Source: Anaerolineae bacterium
Lineage (GTDB): Bacteria; Chloroflexota; Anaerolineae; J102
DNA: 7,883 nt
Reading direction: 5' to 3'
NCBI GenBank assembly: GCA_026992375.1
Contig: JALXAF010000102.1
Coordinates: 1-7,883 of the forward strand
The number at the start of each line of letters is the position of its first letter. Positions within the stretch are counted from its first letter, which is position 1. Shown here piece by piece: positions 6,861 through 7,883 of the stretch. The position numbers and the translations under genes are program-made. The notes below the pieces were generated by a model. That model was given only the letters and a program-made list of their open reading frames with translations, did not search any database and was not told the DNA's origin.

Positions 6861-7554
6861 CAGTCCCCGCAAGGTTTTTCAATGCGGCCATATTCAGAAT
6901 CGTAATGCGCCGATAACCCAACTTCACCCAGCCCGCTTCGCGGAAATCGCGCAGGATGGCGCTGATGGTCTCACGGTAAGTTCCCAGAATATCCGCCAAC
7001 GCCTGATGGCTGAGCCGTATCTGATTGCTTTCCGCGTAACGGCTTCGCCGGATAATTTCAGCGGCGAGGCGTTCGGGCAGCCAGTGATAAGCCACCTCCT
7101 CCAAGCGATTTTCCACCTGAACCAGGCGCAGCCCGAATGTGCGCAGCAAGGCCAGACGCAATTCCGGGTGTTCGTTCAGAGATATTTTTGCCTGATCCGC
7201 GGGGAGTCTCCACAAAACGCTGGGCTTGACCGCCTGTGCGCAATAATTGGGGCCACGATTAGCAAATTCAAACACGCTTTCTTCACCAAACACCGTCCCG
7301 GGCCCCAACACCGAGGTGACCAATCGCCGTCCTTCTTTGTTGGTGATGAGCATCTGCACCAGTCCATCGATGACGATATAAAGATAGTCCGCTATTTCTT
7401 CTGCTGGAGCAATGCAATCCCAGGGCAAGACGCGTTGAACAGAAATAGCTCGCGCCATTTCATGATCTTCTTCCACCAAACGAGATAGCATTGACATCAA
7501 AGCGTCATCCGAGATGTTTACATCTGTCTCAGATGAATGAGGTGAAACCGTCAT
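6850..7554 (-). CDS. Crp/Fnr-family transcriptional regulator
   Basis: This 234-residue regulator has a cyclic-nucleotide-binding-type beta roll (about 38-130, including GLVQMLI and GPGTVFGEESVF), a long dimerisation helix (about 132-155) and a winged helix-turn-helix (about 164-222). The HTH reads LSHQALADILGTYRETISAIL (181-201). The recognition helix keeps the Arg194-Glu195-Thr196 triplet of Crp, but Ala199 sits where Crp and Fnr have Arg. In the phosphate-binding cassette I see no Arg-Ser pair like that of cAMP-binding Crp (the region reads NYCAQA at 103-108), and there is no Fnr-type N-terminal cysteine cluster. The effector is therefore unclear. The start ATG 7554 follows AGGGAG (plus-strand 7565-7570) by ten bases. 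It stops with TAA, overlapping the end of ansA by 11 bases, tail to tail. Confidence 0.92.
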   Translation of the reverse strand: MTVSPHSSETDVNISDDALMSMLSRLVEEDHEMARAISVQRVLPWDCIAPAEEIADYLYIVIDGLVQMLITNKEGRRLVTSVLGPGTVFGEESVFEFANRGPNYCAQAVKPSVLWRLPADQAKISLNEHPELRLALLRTFGLRLVQVENRLEEVAYHWLPERLAAEIIRRSRYAESNQIRLSHQALADILGTYRETISAILRDFREAGWVKLGYRRITILNMAALKNLAGTVRD

Positions 7555-7652
7555 TAGTGGCTAACTCCCTATAGAGAATGCTGCTGGCATGGACAATGCG
7601 ACAAAGAGAACTTTTCACGCAACACCTGCCAAGAAAAATCCGTCTATCTATA

Positions 7653-7681
7653 ATTGTATCGAATTGTAAGTGAAATTGCAA
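7653..7681 (-). promoter_or_regulatory. Promoter of the Crp/Fnr-family gene, with phased AATTG repeats
   Basis: Read on the minus strand, TTGCAA (7681-7676) and TACAAT (7658-7653) are separated by exactly 17 bases, a good sigma-70 promoter. The transcript would start near 7646 and have a leader of about 90 bases. The -35 box is the core of a perfect palindrome AATTGCAATT (7674-7683). On the plus strand AATTG starts at 7652, 7662 and 7674, spaced 10 and 12 bases, so the repeats cover the -10 box, spacer and -35 box. This looks like an operator, possibly for autoregulation; that part is inference. Confidence 0.6.
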
Positions 7682-7763
7682 TTATCATATCAATCGCAAG
7701 AGACCGCATTGGTTTGGGGATTCGATTATTTTCGGCGGCTGGCTCGAAACAGACCATTTCGTT

Positions 7764-7769
7764 TATAAT
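7764..7769 (+). promoter_or_regulatory. -10 box of a probable leaderless gene
   Basis: A perfect TATAAT ends only eight bases before ATG 7778, so transcription would begin at or within a base or two of the start codon. No clear -35 hexamer or extended -10 is visible upstream, so an activator may be needed. No Shine-Dalgarno sequence fits between the box and the ATG. Confidence 0.5.
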
Positions 7770-7777
7770 GGGGCGCT

Positions 7778-7883
7778 ATGGCTTCTGTCACTTCCTTGTC
7801 CACCGCCTGGTCCATCCTCACCGAGCTGGATACCAGGCCCCTGCGCGAACTGGTGCAGGCCCCCTTTCCGGTCGCCATCCTCA
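7778..7883 (+). CDS. 5' end of a gene cut by the window edge, function uncertain
   Basis: An open frame of 35 codons starts at ATG 7778 and continues off the right edge. It begins MASVTSLSTAWSIL and continues TELDTRPLRELVQAPFPVAIL. The pattern Trp, Glu-Leu-Asp, Arg-Pro, Leu-Arg-Glu followed by a Pro-Phe and a hydrophobic strand reminds me of the start of GTPase-like/DUF697 proteins in Chloroflexota, where a P-loop would follow shortly after. The P-loop itself is not in the window, so this is only a suggestion. The gene is divergent from the Crp/Fnr-family gene across a 223-base intergenic region that would carry control sites for both. Confidence 0.55.
   Translation, partial: MASVTSLSTAWSILTELDTRPLRELVQAPFPVAIL

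Noticed and set aside
1..7883. CRISPR arrays, tRNA or rRNA genes, insertion-sequence ends, defence genes
   Set aside because: I saw no regularly spaced direct repeats, no cloverleaf or rRNA motifs, no transposase catalytic domain and no paired IS ends. Apart from the possible remnant at 2838-3098, nothing suggests a mobile or defence system.

Overview
The window looks like chromosomal DNA from a free-living bacterium of moderate to fairly high GC. A Chloroflexota (Anaerolineae/Caldilineae-like) origin is my best guess. It rests on gene style, Shine-Dalgarno sequences of the AGGAGG type, the combination of a ClpC-type ATPase with a soluble multi-PAS kinase, and the look of the N-terminus at the right edge. 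No rRNA or other phylogenetic marker is present, so this is an inference.

Layout: (1) 1-244 is a promoter and leader region holding a nested palindromic element (96-178). (2) 245-2776 (+) encodes a complete ClpC-type Hsp100 unfoldase, followed by a terminator-like hairpin. (3) 2777-3212 is a 436-base stretch with no confident gene. It holds short repeats, tiny overlapping ORFs and a minus-strand ORF with a good ribosome binding site. (4) 3213-6860 (+) is a three-gene run: a soluble three-PAS histidine kinase, its NarL-type response regulator, and 13 bases later a type I L-asparaginase gene (ansA). The ansA gene carries two in-frame stop codons and a replaced catalytic threonine. (5) 6850-7554 (-) is a Crp/Fnr-family regulator, convergent with ansA and overlapping it by 11 bases. 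It has a recognisable promoter at 7653-7681. (6) 7778-7883 (+) is the start of a gene running off the right edge, with a -10 box so close that the mRNA is probably leaderless.

How the genes fit together: ClpC would unfold substrates for ClpP and is transcriptionally separate from the rest. The kinase and regulator form a classical phosphorelay pair without membrane segments, so the signal is probably intracellular. The downstream asparaginase is placed as if co-transcribed with them, suggesting an ancestral link to asparagine or nitrogen metabolism. As it reads here the enzyme cannot be made full length and would lack a catalytic residue even if it were. It is therefore either a young pseudogene or a degenerate, non-catalytic relative. 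The most notable points are this damaged but otherwise intact ansA reading frame and the structured element in the clpC leader. I did not find a convincing new defence or mobile system.
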